A stretch of 64,000 bases of DNA, from positions 3,956,349-4,020,348 of the forward strand of contig NZ_CP029487.1 in assembly GCF_002441855.2 (NCBI RefSeq), written 5' to 3'. Source of the stretch: Eubacterium maltosivorans. GTDB lineage: Bacteria > Bacillota > Clostridia > Eubacteriales > Eubacteriaceae. The notes under the pieces were generated by a model. That model worked only from the letters and a program-made list of their open reading frames with translations. It searched no databases and was not told the origin of the DNA. A program made the translations under genes and the position numbers. Within the stretch, counting starts at the first letter, position 1, and each line of letters opens with the position of its first letter. Positions 44,531 to 54,968 of this stretch are shown here, one piece after another.

Positions 44531-45187
44531 CTAACAATGGTCGAAAAACTGGATCAGATCATCGACAAAATAGGCGATAAAAACAGGGTTGTAGGCCTCA
44601 ATTTCCTGAGCGTTTTTAAAACCAAAGCCATACTCAACGCCGATAAAATCTACACCGCTCTGCCCCGCGCCGATGGCGTCATAGGCGCTGTCACCGATCA
44701 GAACAGCCTCTTCTGGTTTGACACCGAGGTCCTCGAGAACCAGATTGACGATATCAGATTTGGTCAGAGATTCAGCCATGTCAATGCCTCTGACAGAGTC
44801 AAAACAGGAAAGCATACTGGCCGCGGCCAGTGTTGCCTCAGTAATATCCTGACGTTTGAGGGTAGCGACCCCCAGTTTATGACCGGATTCCCTCAGCATT
44901 GCGAGTAAATCAGGCATACCGTCATACGGGCGGGCTTCCTTTACGCCTTGCTCACTCTGGTATTTTCGATGGTGGACAACAGCCTTTTTGGCGGTATCAT
45001 CGTCGATGTCGTAGTGCTTTTTATAAGAGAAAAGAGTGGGCGGTCCAACATACTCCGGAAGGGTGGCATCGTCGACTGGTGTAAAGTGCATCCGTTTTTC
45101 AGTGAAACGGACAGCATTGTAGATACCCTCAGAAGTATCGAGCAGCGTACCGTCCAAATCGAAAATAATCGCAGTGTATTCTTTCAT
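44531..45187 (-). CDS. HAD-family phosphatase (phosphoglycolate phosphatase-like)
   Basis: The protein has 218 aa. Motif I IFDLDGTLLDT at residue 9, motif II threonine in GVATLKR near 105, and motif III/IV EEAVLIGDSAYDAIGAGQSG near 165 define a HAD hydrolase with a helical cap. The substrate is unknown; Gph-like and beta-phosphoglucomutase-like enzymes share this plan. ATG 45187 follows AAGGAG. Confidence 0.92.
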   Translation of the reverse strand: MKEYTAIIFDLDGTLLDTSEGIYNAVRFTEKRMHFTPVDDATLPEYVGPPTLFSYKKHYDIDDDTAKKAVVHHRKYQSEQGVKEARPYDGMPDLLAMLRESGHKLGVATLKRQDITEATLAAASMLSCFDSVRGIDMAESLTKSDIVNLVLEDLGVKPEEAVLIGDSAYDAIGAGQSGVDFIGVEYGFGFKNAQEIEAYNPVFIAYFVDDLIQFFDHC

Positions 45188-45328
45188 AAATGAACTCCTT
45201 ATCTTATGGGATGCTTAATTATACCATAGTAAAATGAACAGGCGCAATGATAATAAAAGACCGATACACCTGAGTGCAGCGGCCTGTGACGTTTTCAGAT
45301 TTTAAAATTTAACCCTGTCGGGTATTGT

Positions 45329-45583
45329 TTAAATGGTTTGTATGTTATAATTGTTAAAGTCTACGGAATCATAGCTCTGCTTTAAAAGGGCTTTGGCTTC
45401 CCGGATGATTTCTTTTTCAGAGAGCGGCAGACGGATATCCCGAATTTCGATGATATCAAGCGGGTCATCCTTGACTGTTTTGGTTAAGGTGTAGCCGCCG
45501 TATATTTTAGGAATGATCTTAACTTCGAAGCTGCCGTTTGACAAAATGGTGTTTTGACCATCAATTATAACTGTTTCAAACAT
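45329..45583 (-). CDS. hypothetical protein, 84 aa
   Basis: The protein has 84 aa; ATG 45583 is preceded by AAAGGATG. A beta-rich first half (TVIIDGQNTILSNGSFEVKIIPKIYGGYTLTKTV) is followed by an amphipathic helical C-terminus (LSEKEIIREAKALLKQSYDSV). No family was recognised. The layout, ribosome site and codon use support a real gene. Confidence 0.6.
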   Translation of the reverse strand: MFETVIIDGQNTILSNGSFEVKIIPKIYGGYTLTKTVKDDPLDIIEIRDIRLPLSEKEIIREAKALLKQSYDSVDFNNYNIQTI

Positions 45584-45708
45584 AGGAACACATCCTTTCG
45601 TGTATAAGTAACTGCATTATTTATAGATAGATTATACCAAATGGAATGGAAAATAAAAGTATTTCTTGGCAAAAAGTAGAAAAATCTTAAAAAATTTCAG
45701 GAATAGAC

Positions 45709-47607
45709 ATGTACGATCGCAATAAACTAAAAGATATACCACAAAATCCCGGCGTTTATCTGATGAAAAATGCCGCGGGGGATATAATATATGTCGGAAA
45801 GGCTATCAATCTGAGAAACCGTCTCCGGCAGTATTTCCAAAACTCTAAGAACCTGACGCCGAAGACGGTCACTCTGGTATCTCATATCTGCGATATTGAG
45901 ACCATCGTGGTGGACAGTGAGCTGGAAGCGCTGATTCTGGAGTGTAACCTGATCAAGGAGCACCGGCCAAAATATAATATTCTGCTAAAGGATGATAAAA
46001 GCTATCCCTACGTCAAGGTTACACTGGAGGATGAGTACCCCAAGGTCATTATGACCAGAGAACACAAAAAGGATGGCGGCAAGTATTTCGGCCCCTTTAC
46101 CAGCAGTTTTGCGGTAAAGAAAACCATCGAAGCCATTGGAAAGCTGTACCCTCTTCGGCGCTGTAACCGCAAGGTAGCCTTTGGGGAAAAGAACGGACGG
46201 CCCTGTCTCAATTATTATATCGGGCAGTGCTGCGCGCCCTGTCAGGGCGATGTGCCAAAGGAAGAATATATGGCTTACATCAGCGATATCCTGTCCATCC
46301 TCAATGGAAAGGATAAAGAGCTGGTTTCAACTCTTGAGGAAAAGATGAGTGAGGCGGCCCAAAATATGGATTATGAGCTGGCCACTAAGCTGAGAGACCA
46401 GATTTACGGCATCCAGCATATTGTAGAAAAACAGAAAATTATCGTAAGCAACCAGCAGGACCAGGACATTATCGCGTTTGCAAAGGACGAAGACCTGGCC
46501 TGTGTTCAGGTCTTTAACGTTCGTGACGGAAAAATGCTGGGCAGGGACCATACTTTCCTCGAGGGGGTGGAGGAATCCACGCCGGAGGATATTATGACAA
46601 CCTTTGTCAAGCAGTATTATTCCTCAAAACCGTTTATTCCCAGGGAAATTATTCTGGGTGCGCCGCTGCTCAAGGACGAAGAAGAGACCATCGCTGAGTG
46701 GCTGGCTGAGCTGCGCGGCGCAAAGGTGGTTCTCACACGGCCTCAGAAGGGCCAGAAGTCCAAAATGACACGGATGGTGGAGGAAAATGCAGAGCTTACC
46801 CTCAAGCAGTACGAGCTTGAAAAACGTCAGAAGGAGGAAAAGAAAAAAAGCCGCCTGGACGCTTTCAAGGACCTGCTCAGAATGGACCACACGCCTGAGA
46901 AAATTGAAGCCTATGATATCTCAAATATCAGCGGTACCGACAATGTAGGCGGTATGGTTGTCTTTCAGGGGGGGAAGCCAGACAAAAAAGCTTACCGCCG
47001 GTTTAAAATAAAATCAGTGGATGGGCAGAATGACTATGCCAGTATGCAGGAAATGATTTTCAGGCGTATCGAGCGCGGCATAAAGGAACAGAATGAGGGG
47101 AAAGACCCTAAAAAAAGCAGCTTTCTGCCCTTTCCGGATGTGTTTTGCATCGATGGCGGAAAGACCCATGTCGACGCAGTCCGGAGCATTTTACAGATGT
47201 ACCCGGACGTTCATATTGAGGTCTGTGGTATGGTAAAGGACGATCACCACAGGATTCGCGGGATTATCTATAAGGATGAGGAGTATCCTCTGAAAAAATC
47301 CACACCGCTATGCACCTTTTTGAGTGATATCTCGGAGGAGGTTCACCGCTACGCCCTGGGCTACCACCAGACGCTGCGGAAAAAAGGAATGCTGGAATCC
47401 CGGCTGGAAGAAATCCCGGGAATTGGAAAGAAGCGCCGTGAGCTGCTTATGCGGCACTATGGCAGCCTTAATAATTTGAAGAAGACAACATTGGATGAGC
47501 TTAAAACCCTGCCAGGCATGAGTGATAAGACCGCTCAGGCAGTTTTTGACTATTTCAATGATGATGAGCATAAAACAAAATCTGAAGAAAAGAGAGAGAA
47601 TAAATGA
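45709..47607 (+). CDS. uvrC: excinuclease ABC subunit C
   Basis: The protein has 632 aa. The GIY-YIG endonuclease domain lies at residues 10-95 (NPGVYLM...IIYVGKA), a UVR motif near 200-235, the RNase H-like second nuclease near 380-540 (YDISNISGTDNVGGMVVF, CIDGGKTHV) and tandem HhH at 570-615. It makes both incisions in nucleotide-excision repair. The gene ends by overlapping hprK by four bases. Confidence 0.97.
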   Translation: MYDRNKLKDIPQNPGVYLMKNAAGDIIYVGKAINLRNRLRQYFQNSKNLTPKTVTLVSHICDIETIVVDSELEALILECNLIKEHRPKYNILLKDDKSYPYVKVTLEDEYPKVIMTREHKKDGGKYFGPFTSSFAVKKTIEAIGKLYPLRRCNRKVAFGEKNGRPCLNYYIGQCCAPCQGDVPKEEYMAYISDILSILNGKDKELVSTLEEKMSEAAQNMDYELATKLRDQIYGIQHIVEKQKIIVSNQQDQDIIAFAKDEDLACVQVFNVRDGKMLGRDHTFLEGVEESTPEDIMTTFVKQYYSSKPFIPREIILGAPLLKDEEETIAEWLAELRGAKVVLTRPQKGQKSKMTRMVEENAELTLKQYELEKRQKEEKKKSRLDAFKDLLRMDHTPEKIEAYDISNISGTDNVGGMVVFQGGKPDKKAYRRFKIKSVDGQNDYASMQEMIFRRIERGIKEQNEGKDPKKSSFLPFPDVFCIDGGKTHVDAVRSILQMYPDVHIEVCGMVKDDHHRIRGIIYKDEEYPLKKSTPLCTFLSDISEEVHRYALGYHQTLRKKGMLESRLEEIPGIGKKRRELLMRHYGSLNNLKKTTLDELKTLPGMSDKTAQAVFDYFNDDEHKTKSEEKRENK

Positions 47608-48599
47608 ACGAAGAATCTTTAGGATGTATGAATCTTGCGGAATTTTGTAAAGACCTGAATCTTGAGGAAATTTACAGTCCAGTCGACGAGTTTGATCTTT
47701 ATGACAGCGGTCTGAACCGCCCGGGACTTCAGCTTCATGGCTATTATGAATATTTTGACGCCAAGCGTATCCAGATTATCGGGAAGGTTGAGACCTCCTA
47801 TCTGCTGAGCCTCGACCCCAAGCTGCGTGAAAAACGAATTGATGACTTTTTCTCCTATGATTTTCCGTGTGTGATTATCTGCTGGGATCTGCCGGAGGCA
47901 GAGATTTTTGAGGCGGCAGCTGAAAAGCATGGGCGTATTCTGTTGAGAAGCAAAGAAAAGACATCCATTTTCTTTTACCATTTAATTGACTATATCGACC
48001 GTAAAACCGCACCGATGATCAGTATGCACGGCGTGCTGGTAGAGGTCCACGGCGTGGGCGTTCTGATTACAGGCCCAAGCGGCATTGGTAAGAGTGAGAC
48101 AGCCCTGGAGCTTATTAAGCGGGGGAGCACCCTCATTGCCGACGACGTGGTAGAGGTCAGCAATCATCAGGACCGTGTGCTGAGCGGTACAGCACCTGAA
48201 ATGCTGCGGTATTATATGGAAGTCCGCGGAATTGGTATTATCGACGTGAGAACCCTGTATGGCGCAAAAGCTGTTAAGCAGTCCGTGGAGGTGGATATGG
48301 TCATAAAGCTTGAAAACTGGGATGAAACCTCTCCCTATGACCGGCTTGGCCTGGATGAGGAGACACAGGATATTCTTGGAATCGAGGTGCCGCTGGTAAC
48401 CATTCCGGTTTCAGGAGGACGGAACCTGGCGGTAATTATAGAGACAGCCGCGATCAACAACCGTATGAAGGCGTTGGGGTTCCGCTCAGCCCAGATCTTC
48501 TGCGACAAGGTCGCAAAGCACAACGAAGAGGTTGCGGAAGCGCGTAAAAAACAGGAAGAAAAAGAAAAGCAGAAAGCGCTTAAGGAGGAACAGAAGTGA
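47604..48599 (+). CDS. hprK: HPr kinase/phosphorylase
   Basis: The protein has 331 aa. The N-terminal domain is followed by the kinase domain with Walker A GPSGIGKSE near residue 157 and the K/P-loop signature IADDVVEV, then MEVRGIGIIDV near 208. It phosphorylates HPr on Ser in response to ATP and fructose bisphosphate, setting up CcpA-dependent catabolite repression. The last 30 residues are a charged Lys/Glu tail. Its ATG overlaps the uvrC stop and its stop overlaps the next start. Confidence 0.96.
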   Translation: MNEESLGCMNLAEFCKDLNLEEIYSPVDEFDLYDSGLNRPGLQLHGYYEYFDAKRIQIIGKVETSYLLSLDPKLREKRIDDFFSYDFPCVIICWDLPEAEIFEAAAEKHGRILLRSKEKTSIFFYHLIDYIDRKTAPMISMHGVLVEVHGVGVLITGPSGIGKSETALELIKRGSTLIADDVVEVSNHQDRVLSGTAPEMLRYYMEVRGIGIIDVRTLYGAKAVKQSVEVDMVIKLENWDETSPYDRLGLDEETQDILGIEVPLVTIPVSGGRNLAVIIETAAINNRMKALGFRSAQIFCDKVAKHNEEVAEARKKQEEKEKQKALKEEQK

Positions 48600-49351
48600 G
48601 AAATTACGTACTGGACGGACACACACATACACTGGCCTGCGGCCATGCCTACTGCACATTGATGGAGCTGGTTGAAGCCGCGTCCAGAAGGGGGCTTGAG
48701 CTGTTCTGTCTGACAGAGCACGGTCCTGAAATTCCAGGATCTCCGGGTGAAATGTTTTTTGCCAACTACCGGATTATTCCGCCGGTGATCAATAACGTGA
48801 AGGTGCTGAAAGGCATAGAGTCTAACATCATGGATAAGGACGGCGCCATCGATGTGCCCGAGCGGATTGCGGGACGCCTTGAGATCGTCTCCGCGTCCCT
48901 GCACGAGCCCTGCATCAGGCCGGGTTCAAAGGCAGATAATACCTCCGCGGTTCTGGGCGCTATTAACAATCCGCTGGTCGATTTTATCTGTCATCTGGGC
49001 AACCCGACCTATGAGCTTGACTACGAGGCTATTCTGCAGGAAGCGAAGCGGAAGGATACCCTCATCGAGATCAATAACGGTTCCTTTTTTATAAGACATG
49101 GCTCTAAGCCAAACTGTGTGGCCATCGCAAAGCGCTGTAAGGAGCTGGATATTCCGGTTATTCTGGGAACCGACACGCATTTCTGCACCGATATCGGCTA
49201 TTTCCCTTACGCTGACAGGGCGCTGGATGAGGTGGGATTTCCCGATGAGCTGATCATTAATCTGGACACCAGACGCCTGACTGATTATCTGGAGGCCAAG
49301 GGACGAAAGCTTTTTACTGATCCGAGAAAAGAAGCTGAAGAATTGTTTTAA
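48596..49351 (+). CDS. PHP-domain phosphatase (YcdX type)
   Basis: The protein has 251 aa and starts with GTG 48596 (AAGGAGG upstream), overlapping the hprK stop. Metal ligands of the PHP fold are visible: DGHTHT near residue 7, TEHG near 40, ASLHEP near 100, CHLGNP near 128 and DTHFCTDIG near 195. YcdX-like proteins are phosphatases with a trinuclear metal site; the natural substrate is unclear. The uvrC-hprK-PHP order is common in Clostridia. Confidence 0.93.
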   Translation: MRNYVLDGHTHTLACGHAYCTLMELVEAASRRGLELFCLTEHGPEIPGSPGEMFFANYRIIPPVINNVKVLKGIESNIMDKDGAIDVPERIAGRLEIVSASLHEPCIRPGSKADNTSAVLGAINNPLVDFICHLGNPTYELDYEAILQEAKRKDTLIEINNGSFFIRHGSKPNCVAIAKRCKELDIPVILGTDTHFCTDIGYFPYADRALDEVGFPDELIINLDTRRLTDYLEAKGRKLFTDPRKEAEELF

Positions 49352-49376
49352 CAAAACGCTGCTTTTATGTTACAAT
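49348..49376 (+). promoter_or_regulatory. promoter upstream of degV
   Basis: TTAACA (49348-49353), 17 bases and TACAAT (49371-49376) with an extended TGT. Confidence 0.6.
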
Positions 49377-49491
49377 AATAAACTGAGAAAATAATGAAAA
49401 CCTGCCGCTGTCCGCAGATTAAGCACGCTGTGTCTCAAACATGTGGGCAGCGTTGGCAGTTACAGTGGAAAATAATGCAGAGAGGAAAGCA

Positions 49492-50352
49492 ATGAGTATA
49501 AAAATATTAACCGATTCTGCCTGCGATATGCCGGCGGAAGAGCTGGAAAAGTATGATGTCGAGCTGATGCCTCTATACGTCATTGAGGGTGAAAAAACTT
49601 ATCTGGACGGGATTGAGATTACCCCTGAGGTGCTTTACAGCAAAATGCGCCGGGGGGTCCATTACAAGACGTCGCAGATCCCCTATGCCGATTTTGTGAA
49701 GCGGTTTACCGAGCTGGCCGAGGCGTCAGTACCCTTTATGTACCTCAGCTTTTCGAGCGGTCTGTCAGGAACCTATCAGGCGGCCATGCTGGCCAAGCGG
49801 GACGTGCTTGAAAAATACCCCGACGCGAATATCGAAGTACTTGACACCAAAGCTGTGACGGGCGGCCTCGGCCTGATTGTGCGCGAGGTAGCCGAAGCGG
49901 CCCAGAACGGCGCCAGTATGGAAGAGCTGGTAAAGCTGAGCTGCTATTATGCTGCCCATATCCGCCACGTGTTCACCGTAACAGATCTGGAGTACCTGTA
50001 CCGGGGTGGACGTCTGAATAAGGGAACGGCCATTGTCGGAAATATGCTTAAGATCAGCCCTTTGCTGGATGTAGACGAAAACGGCGAGCTCAGGCAAGTG
50101 GACAAGGCACGCGGGGAGAAAAAGCTGCTGAAAAAAATGGTGGAATACATTGAGGAAAAAGGCGATAAGCTGTGTGAACAGACCATTTATATCACCCATG
50201 CGGACAATATGCCCCTGGCTGAAAGCTTTGTGAAGATTGCCAGCAAGCATTTTAAGACAGACAACTTTAAAATCATGCCGCTTGCACCCATTATCGGCAC
50301 CCACTCGGGGCCGGGAACACTGGCGGTATTTTTCTTCGATGAAGTGAAATAA
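49492..50352 (+). CDS. DegV-family fatty-acid-binding protein
   Basis: The protein has 286 aa; ATG 49492 has GAGAGGAAAG upstream, and the longer frame from 49441 does not. It has the N-terminal [16 protein letters not shown], the loop [24 protein letters not shown] near 85 and [13 protein letters not shown] at the end, all typical of DegV. DegV/FakB proteins bind fatty acids and serve fatty-acid kinase FakA; no kinase gene is adjacent. Confidence 0.92.
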   Translation: MSIKILTDSACDMPAEELEKYDVELMPLYVIEGEKTYLDGIEITPEVLYSKMRRGVHYKTSQIPYADFVKRFTELAEASVPFMYLSFSSGLSGTYQAAMLAKRDVLEKYPDANIEVLDTKAVTGGLGLIVREVAEAAQNGASMEELVKLSCYYAAHIRHVFTVTDLEYLYRGGRLNKGTAIVGNMLKISPLLDVDENGELRQVDKARGEKKLLKKMVEYIEEKGDKLCEQTIYITHADNMPLAESFVKIASKHFKTDNFKIMPLAPIIGTHSGPGTLAVFFFDEVK

Positions 50353-50381
50353 GTGTAATAGAGGAGAAACAAAAGAATAGA

Positions 50382-51455
50382 ATGTTAGAAAAGTTAGATT
50401 TTTTATCAAGTAAATATCAGGAACTCAATGAAAAAATAGCAGATCCCGATATTATTGCCGATCAGGCACAGTGGCAGAAGCTCATGAAGGAGCATGCCCA
50501 TATCGAACCGATTATCAACCGTTATAACGAATATAAAAAGACCCTCGAGGGGATTGATGAAAGCAAGGAAATGCTGTCTGACAAAGGCATTGACAAGGAT
50601 TTTGAAGAAATGTGCAAGGCTGAGCTGGAAGAACTGACCCAAAGAAAAGCAGCCCTTGAGGATGAACTGAAGGTTCTGCTGCTGCCGAAGGACCCTAACG
50701 ACGACAAAAACGTAATTGTTGAGATCCGTGCGGGCGCAGGCGGAAGTGAGGCCGCTCTTTTTGCAGGTGATCTCTTCAGAATGTTCACCCGTTATGCGGA
50801 ACGACAGGGCTGGAAATCAGAGATCATGAACTCCAATATTCCGGATATCGGTGGGATTAAGGAAATCACCTTTTCCATCGAAGGTCGCGGAGCCTACAGC
50901 CGCCTGAAATATGAAAGCGGGGTTCACCGCGTTCAGCGTATCCCGAGTACAGAATCCGGCGGACGAATTCATACATCTACCGCAACGGTTGCTGTGCTGC
51001 CGGAAGCAGAGGATGTGGAAATTGACATCAATCCGAATGATCTGAGAATCGACGTTTACCGTTCCTCCGGAAACGGCGGCCAGTGCGTAAACACCACCGA
51101 CTCCGCGGTTCGGATTACTCACGAGCCCACAGGAATGGTCGTAACCTGCCAGGATGAAAAATCTCAGCTGAAAAATAAAGAAAAGGCCATGAAGGTTCTG
51201 AAGGCCCGCCTTTTTGAAATTGAAATGCAGAAACAGCAGAGTGAAATTGCTGAGAACCGTAAAAGCCAGGTGGGTACCGGTGACCGAAGTGAGCGTATCC
51301 GTACCTATAACTTTCCGCAGGGCCGTGTGACCGACCACCGTATCGGAATGACGGTTTATCAGCTGGAGGCTTTTCTGGACGGCGAAATTGACGAAATGGT
51401 CGACGCCCTGATTACCAGCGACCAGGCAGAAAAGCTGAAGCAGCAGGGAGAATAA
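50382..51455 (+). CDS. prfA: peptide chain release factor 1
   Basis: The protein has 357 aa. It has GGQ in [18 protein letters not shown] near residue 230 and the PxT anticodon-like loop in [15 protein letters not shown] near 187, giving UAG/UAA recognition. The nearest GAGGAG (50361-50366) is 15 bases from ATG, longer than usual, but no better start exists and [22 protein letters not shown] matches the family. Confidence 0.97.
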   Translation: MLEKLDFLSSKYQELNEKIADPDIIADQAQWQKLMKEHAHIEPIINRYNEYKKTLEGIDESKEMLSDKGIDKDFEEMCKAELEELTQRKAALEDELKVLLLPKDPNDDKNVIVEIRAGAGGSEAALFAGDLFRMFTRYAERQGWKSEIMNSNIPDIGGIKEITFSIEGRGAYSRLKYESGVHRVQRIPSTESGGRIHTSTATVAVLPEAEDVEIDINPNDLRIDVYRSSGNGGQCVNTTDSAVRITHEPTGMVVTCQDEKSQLKNKEKAMKVLKARLFEIEMQKQQSEIAENRKSQVGTGDRSERIRTYNFPQGRVTDHRIGMTVYQLEAFLDGEIDEMVDALITSDQAEKLKQQGE

Positions 51456-51469
51456 AGACGGCGGAACAC

Positions 51470-51496
51470 AGGCATCTCTATATGATGCCTTTTTTA
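51470..51496 (+). terminator. terminator after prfA
   Basis: AGGCATC (51470-51476) pairs with GATGCCT (51484-51490), followed by TTTTTT. Confidence 0.88.
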
Positions 51497-51522
51497 TTTA
51501 TCATTTGTATACAGGAGGAAAA

Positions 51523-52740
51523 ATGAAAACAGTAGTAGACCGATTTTTAAGATATGTCCAGGTGGATACAGAGTCTGTGCCAGAAGCAGACTGCTTTCCG
51601 AGCAGCGAAAAGCAGAAGAATCTGGCCGCCATACTGGTTGAGGAGCTTAAGGGAATGGGCGTGGAGGATGCGCGTATGGATGGTTATGGCTATGTTTACG
51701 CAACCATCCCGGCAACAACCGATAAGGAGCTGCCGGTCATCGGACTGATCGCCCATATGGATACCTCCAGTGCAGTGAGCGGAAAAGATGTTACCCCCCG
51801 CATTGTCGAAAATTATGACGGAGGCGATATCTTATTGAATGAAACACAAAATATCGTCCTTAAGACAGAGGATTACCCAGAAATTTTGAATTACAAAGGC
51901 CAGGATATTATTGTGACAGACGGCACCACCCTTTTGGGGGCGGATGATAAGGCCGGCGTGGCGGAGATTATGACCCTGTGTGATTACCTTATGCACAACC
52001 CGGTAGACCACGGAACCATAAAAATAGCTTTTACACCGGACGAGGAGGTCGGACGGGGCGTTAACTATTTTGATGTGGAAGGCTTTGGTGCAGAATTTGC
52101 CTACACTGTGGACGGCGGCGAGCTGGGTGAGCTGGAATATGAGAATTTTAACGCAGCCAGTTTAAAATTAACTGTCAACGGCGTCAGCACGCATCCGGGA
52201 ACAGCCAAAAACAAAATGAAAAATGCCCTGCTTATGGGAATGGAATTCCAGAGGATGCTGCCAGCCTGTGAAACGCCCGAGCACACAGAGGGCTATGAAG
52301 GCTTCTATCACCTGGATCAGTTTGAGGGGACAGTGGAGAAAGCTGAGATGATCTATATTATACGTGACCACGACCGGGCGAAATTTGAAAAACGCAAGGA
52401 ACGGGCAGTAAAAATCTGCGATTATCTCAATGAGCTGTACGGTGTGGGGAGTTTTGAGTATGTCCTCTCAGATTCCTATTATAATATGAAAGAAAAAATT
52501 GAGCCGCATATTCATCTTGTCCGCAATGTTGAAAAAGCCATGAAGGACGTTGGCATAGAACCGAAGGTAACGGCCATAAGAGGCGGTACCGACGGCGCGC
52601 GCCTGTCCTATATGGGGCTGCCATGTCCGAATATCTGTACCGGCGGACATAATTTTCATGGGCGTTTTGAGTATATTCCGATTCAGTCTATGGAAAAGGT
52701 GGTTGCGCTTTTAAAACGACTGGTAGAAATCTACAGTTAA
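51523..52740 (+). CDS. pepT: peptidase T (tripeptidase)
   Basis: The protein has 405 aa, an M20 metallopeptidase. ATG 51523 follows AGGAGG; the TTG at 51505 is upstream of that site. Zinc ligands lie in AHMDT near residue 75, GADDKAG near 140 and FTPDEEVGRG near 175. It removes N-terminal residues from tripeptides in the cytoplasm. Confidence 0.96.
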   Translation: MKTVVDRFLRYVQVDTESVPEADCFPSSEKQKNLAAILVEELKGMGVEDARMDGYGYVYATIPATTDKELPVIGLIAHMDTSSAVSGKDVTPRIVENYDGGDILLNETQNIVLKTEDYPEILNYKGQDIIVTDGTTLLGADDKAGVAEIMTLCDYLMHNPVDHGTIKIAFTPDEEVGRGVNYFDVEGFGAEFAYTVDGGELGELEYENFNAASLKLTVNGVSTHPGTAKNKMKNALLMGMEFQRMLPACETPEHTEGYEGFYHLDQFEGTVEKAEMIYIIRDHDRAKFEKRKERAVKICDYLNELYGVGSFEYVLSDSYYNMKEKIEPHIHLVRNVEKAMKDVGIEPKVTAIRGGTDGARLSYMGLPCPNICTGGHNFHGRFEYIPIQSMEKVVALLKRLVEIYS

Positions 52741-52767
52741 GCAAAAAAGGTATACACAGATACTTAA

Positions 52768-52806
52768 TCCGGAGGGCTATGCTCTCCGGGTTCTCTTGTT
52801 TTTTGA
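52768..52806 (+). terminator. terminator after pepT
   Basis: CCGGAG (52769-52774) pairs with CTCCGG (52784-52789) with further pairs inside; TTCTCTTGTTTTTT follows. Confidence 0.85.
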
Positions 52807-52866
52807 GCAGCAGCTGTGTTATAGTTAAGAAACAAAAAATATAAAAAGCGATAAGGAGCTGTGGCA

Positions 52867-53448
52867 ATGTTAGAATCAGGTCATTGTTTTTGCACTGCTT
52901 ATTGGGATCATTCTGGCTAAGCTTGGAGAAAAAGCAGATATTGTCTCCAATTTTTTCCCAGTTTAACGATATAATGATGGAAATGACAACAATGGTCATG
53001 AAGGTAGCGCCGATTGGCGTTTTCTGCCTGATTGCCAAAACCTTTGCGGGAAATGGGGGTATCACGTAAAATTTCATCCTTTACCATTCCGCTGGGAGCG
53101 ACCATAAACATGGACGGTACAGCCATTATGCAGGGTGTAGCTGTTGTTTTCGCGGCCCAGGCCTTTGGGATTCCTCTGGGCATACCGGATTATGTGACTG
53201 TTATTGCGACAGCTACGCTTGCTTCTATCGGTACAGCAGGCGTGCCCGGGGTCGGACTGATAACCCTGTCCATGGTCTTTAATTCGGTTGGGCTTCCCAT
53301 TGAGGGAATTGCCCTGATTATGGGGATCGATCGTATTCTGGATATGGCCAGAACCGCTGTTAATATCACAGGCGACGCGGTTTGCACGACCATTGTCGCG
53401 TCCCAAGACAAGGCGGTAAACCGCCAGGTGTTTTACCGCGAAAAATAA
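52867..53448 (+). pseudogene. decayed dicarboxylate/amino-acid:cation symporter (DAACS)
   Basis: Pieces of one DAACS transporter lie in three frames. Frame of 52877: VIVFALLIGIILAKLGEKADIVSNFF. Next frame: SQFNDIMMEMTTMVMKVAPIGVFCLIAKTFAG, stopping at 53069. Third frame from about 53053: GVSRKISSFTIPLGATINMDGTAIMQG to the natural C-terminus at 53448. About 150 N-terminal residues are missing, about 60 are deleted in the middle, and two frameshifts are present. A good ribosome site (AAGGAG) and ATG at 52867 survive but read only 17 codons in the wrong frame. The gene is dead. Confidence 0.88.
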
Positions 53449-53491
53449 AAAGCAGGATGTACCAAACCAAACGGTACATCCTGCTTTTTTT
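53448..53491. terminator. bidirectional terminator after the symporter remnant
   Basis: AAAAGCAGGATGTACC (53448-53463) pairs with GGTACATCCTGCTTTT (53473-53488). T-rich flanks on both strands separate the remnant from the convergent cls gene. Confidence 0.93.
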
Positions 53492-54968
53492 AAAGCAGCG
53501 GCGCAAAAAGGCGCGAGATGGATTCCTTGACTTTAATGGCACGGCTGCGCTTTTCGTAAGCCATTGTGTCGTAGTAAATGGATTTTTCAATATCTCTGTA
53601 AAAGATATCGCGTAGCTTTACAGCGATTTCTGGGTCGTAGATAAAAGCATTGGTTTCAAAATTGAGGCTGAAGCTCCGGATGTCAAAATTACAGGAGCCG
53701 ACAGCGGCGATCTGGTCGTCCACGACCAGCACCTTGGCGTGGAGAAAGCCATTGTCATAAATGTAAACCCTGGCCCCATATTTTATGAGTTCCCCGACAT
53801 AGGAGAGGGTGGCCCAGTAAATAAAAATATGGTCGGGCTTGTTGGGAATCATGATCCGCACGTCGATACCGGACAGCAGCGCGATTTTAAGAGCCTCCAT
53901 AATACTCTCGTCTGTGACAAAATAAGGGCTCTGGATTAAAATGTATTTTTCGGCATTGGTGATCATGCGGATAAAGCCCTGTTTGATAACCTGGTTGGGA
54001 TCATCTGGACCGCTTGAGACGATCTGAATACCTGAGCCCTCACAGTTTTCCATATAAGGAAAATAGCGGTGAATGTTCTCGGAATTAATATTGAGCTTAG
54101 CCTTGTTGCCGCTGGTACGCCAGTCAAGAAAAAAGCGCATCTGGAGCTCGTAGGCAGCATAGCCTTCAATTTTCAGATGAGTATCCCGCCAATAGCCCAT
54201 TTTTTTCTTAAGCCCCAGGTATTCGTCGCCGACGTTAAACCCGCCCACAAAACCGGTTTTACCATCGATGACGACAATTTTCCGGTGATCGCGGTAGTTC
54301 AGGCGGAGGTTGATAAAACGAAGCCGGGAGGGGAAGAAAATGCCATACTGCCCGCCGGCGGATTCCAGCTCCTTTAAAGCGCTCCTGGGAATATAGCGCC
54401 CCCCCATTTCATCGAAAAGAAGCCGCACTTCGATACCTTCGCGGGCTTTTTTAGTGAGAAGCTCCATAAATTTCTGCCCGAGGGTGTCGTATTTGATAAT
54501 GTAATATTCAATATGAATGGTGGAACGGGCATTTTCAATGGCTTCAAACAGGGCGTCGAATTTTTCGTGTCCGTCGGTAAAAATATCAATACTGTTATTG
54601 TCGGTGTAGAGGGCGTGGCTGACATTGAGGTGATACTCAATATTGTAATGGTATTTTTTGGCAATGGTTTTGTTTTTGGCGATCTGCTGGCGGTCTACCA
54701 GCGCCTTTTTCTGGCGGCGAAGAAGAAGCTGATACTGCTCATTTTCGGGTGTGTTATAGCGGTAGATTTTCCGCTTAGTCAGATTTTGGGAAAAGAAGAG
54801 GTAAAAGACAAATCCCAAAACTGGAATGATCCAAAGAAACAACAGCCAGGCATAGGTGCTCTGCGGCGTTTTGCGCTCCAGAAAAATGATCGTGAAGCTG
54901 AACAGAATATTAACAATAAACACAAAAACCGAGAAAGGGCTGGCAAGGGTAAAAAAAGAAAAAGTCAT
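53490..54968 (-). CDS. cls: cardiolipin synthase
   Basis: The protein has 492 aa; ATG 54968 has GGGAG upstream, and the longer frame to 55010 does not. Two N-terminal membrane helices (about 7-60) are followed by two phospholipase D HKD motifs: HRKIVVIDGKTGFVGGFN near residue 230 and HAKVLVVDDQIAAVGSCNFD near 410. It joins two phosphatidylglycerols into cardiolipin at the membrane. Confidence 0.95.
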   Translation of the reverse strand: MTFSFFTLASPFSVFVFIVNILFSFTIIFLERKTPQSTYAWLLFLWIIPVLGFVFYLFFSQNLTKRKIYRYNTPENEQYQLLLRRQKKALVDRQQIAKNKTIAKKYHYNIEYHLNVSHALYTDNNSIDIFTDGHEKFDALFEAIENARSTIHIEYYIIKYDTLGQKFMELLTKKAREGIEVRLLFDEMGGRYIPRSALKELESAGGQYGIFFPSRLRFINLRLNYRDHRKIVVIDGKTGFVGGFNVGDEYLGLKKKMGYWRDTHLKIEGYAAYELQMRFFLDWRTSGNKAKLNINSENIHRYFPYMENCEGSGIQIVSSGPDDPNQVIKQGFIRMITNAEKYILIQSPYFVTDESIMEALKIALLSGIDVRIMIPNKPDHIFIYWATLSYVGELIKYGARVYIYDNGFLHAKVLVVDDQIAAVGSCNFDIRSFSLNFETNAFIYDPEIAVKLRDIFYRDIEKSIYYDTMAYEKRSRAIKVKESISRLFAPLL

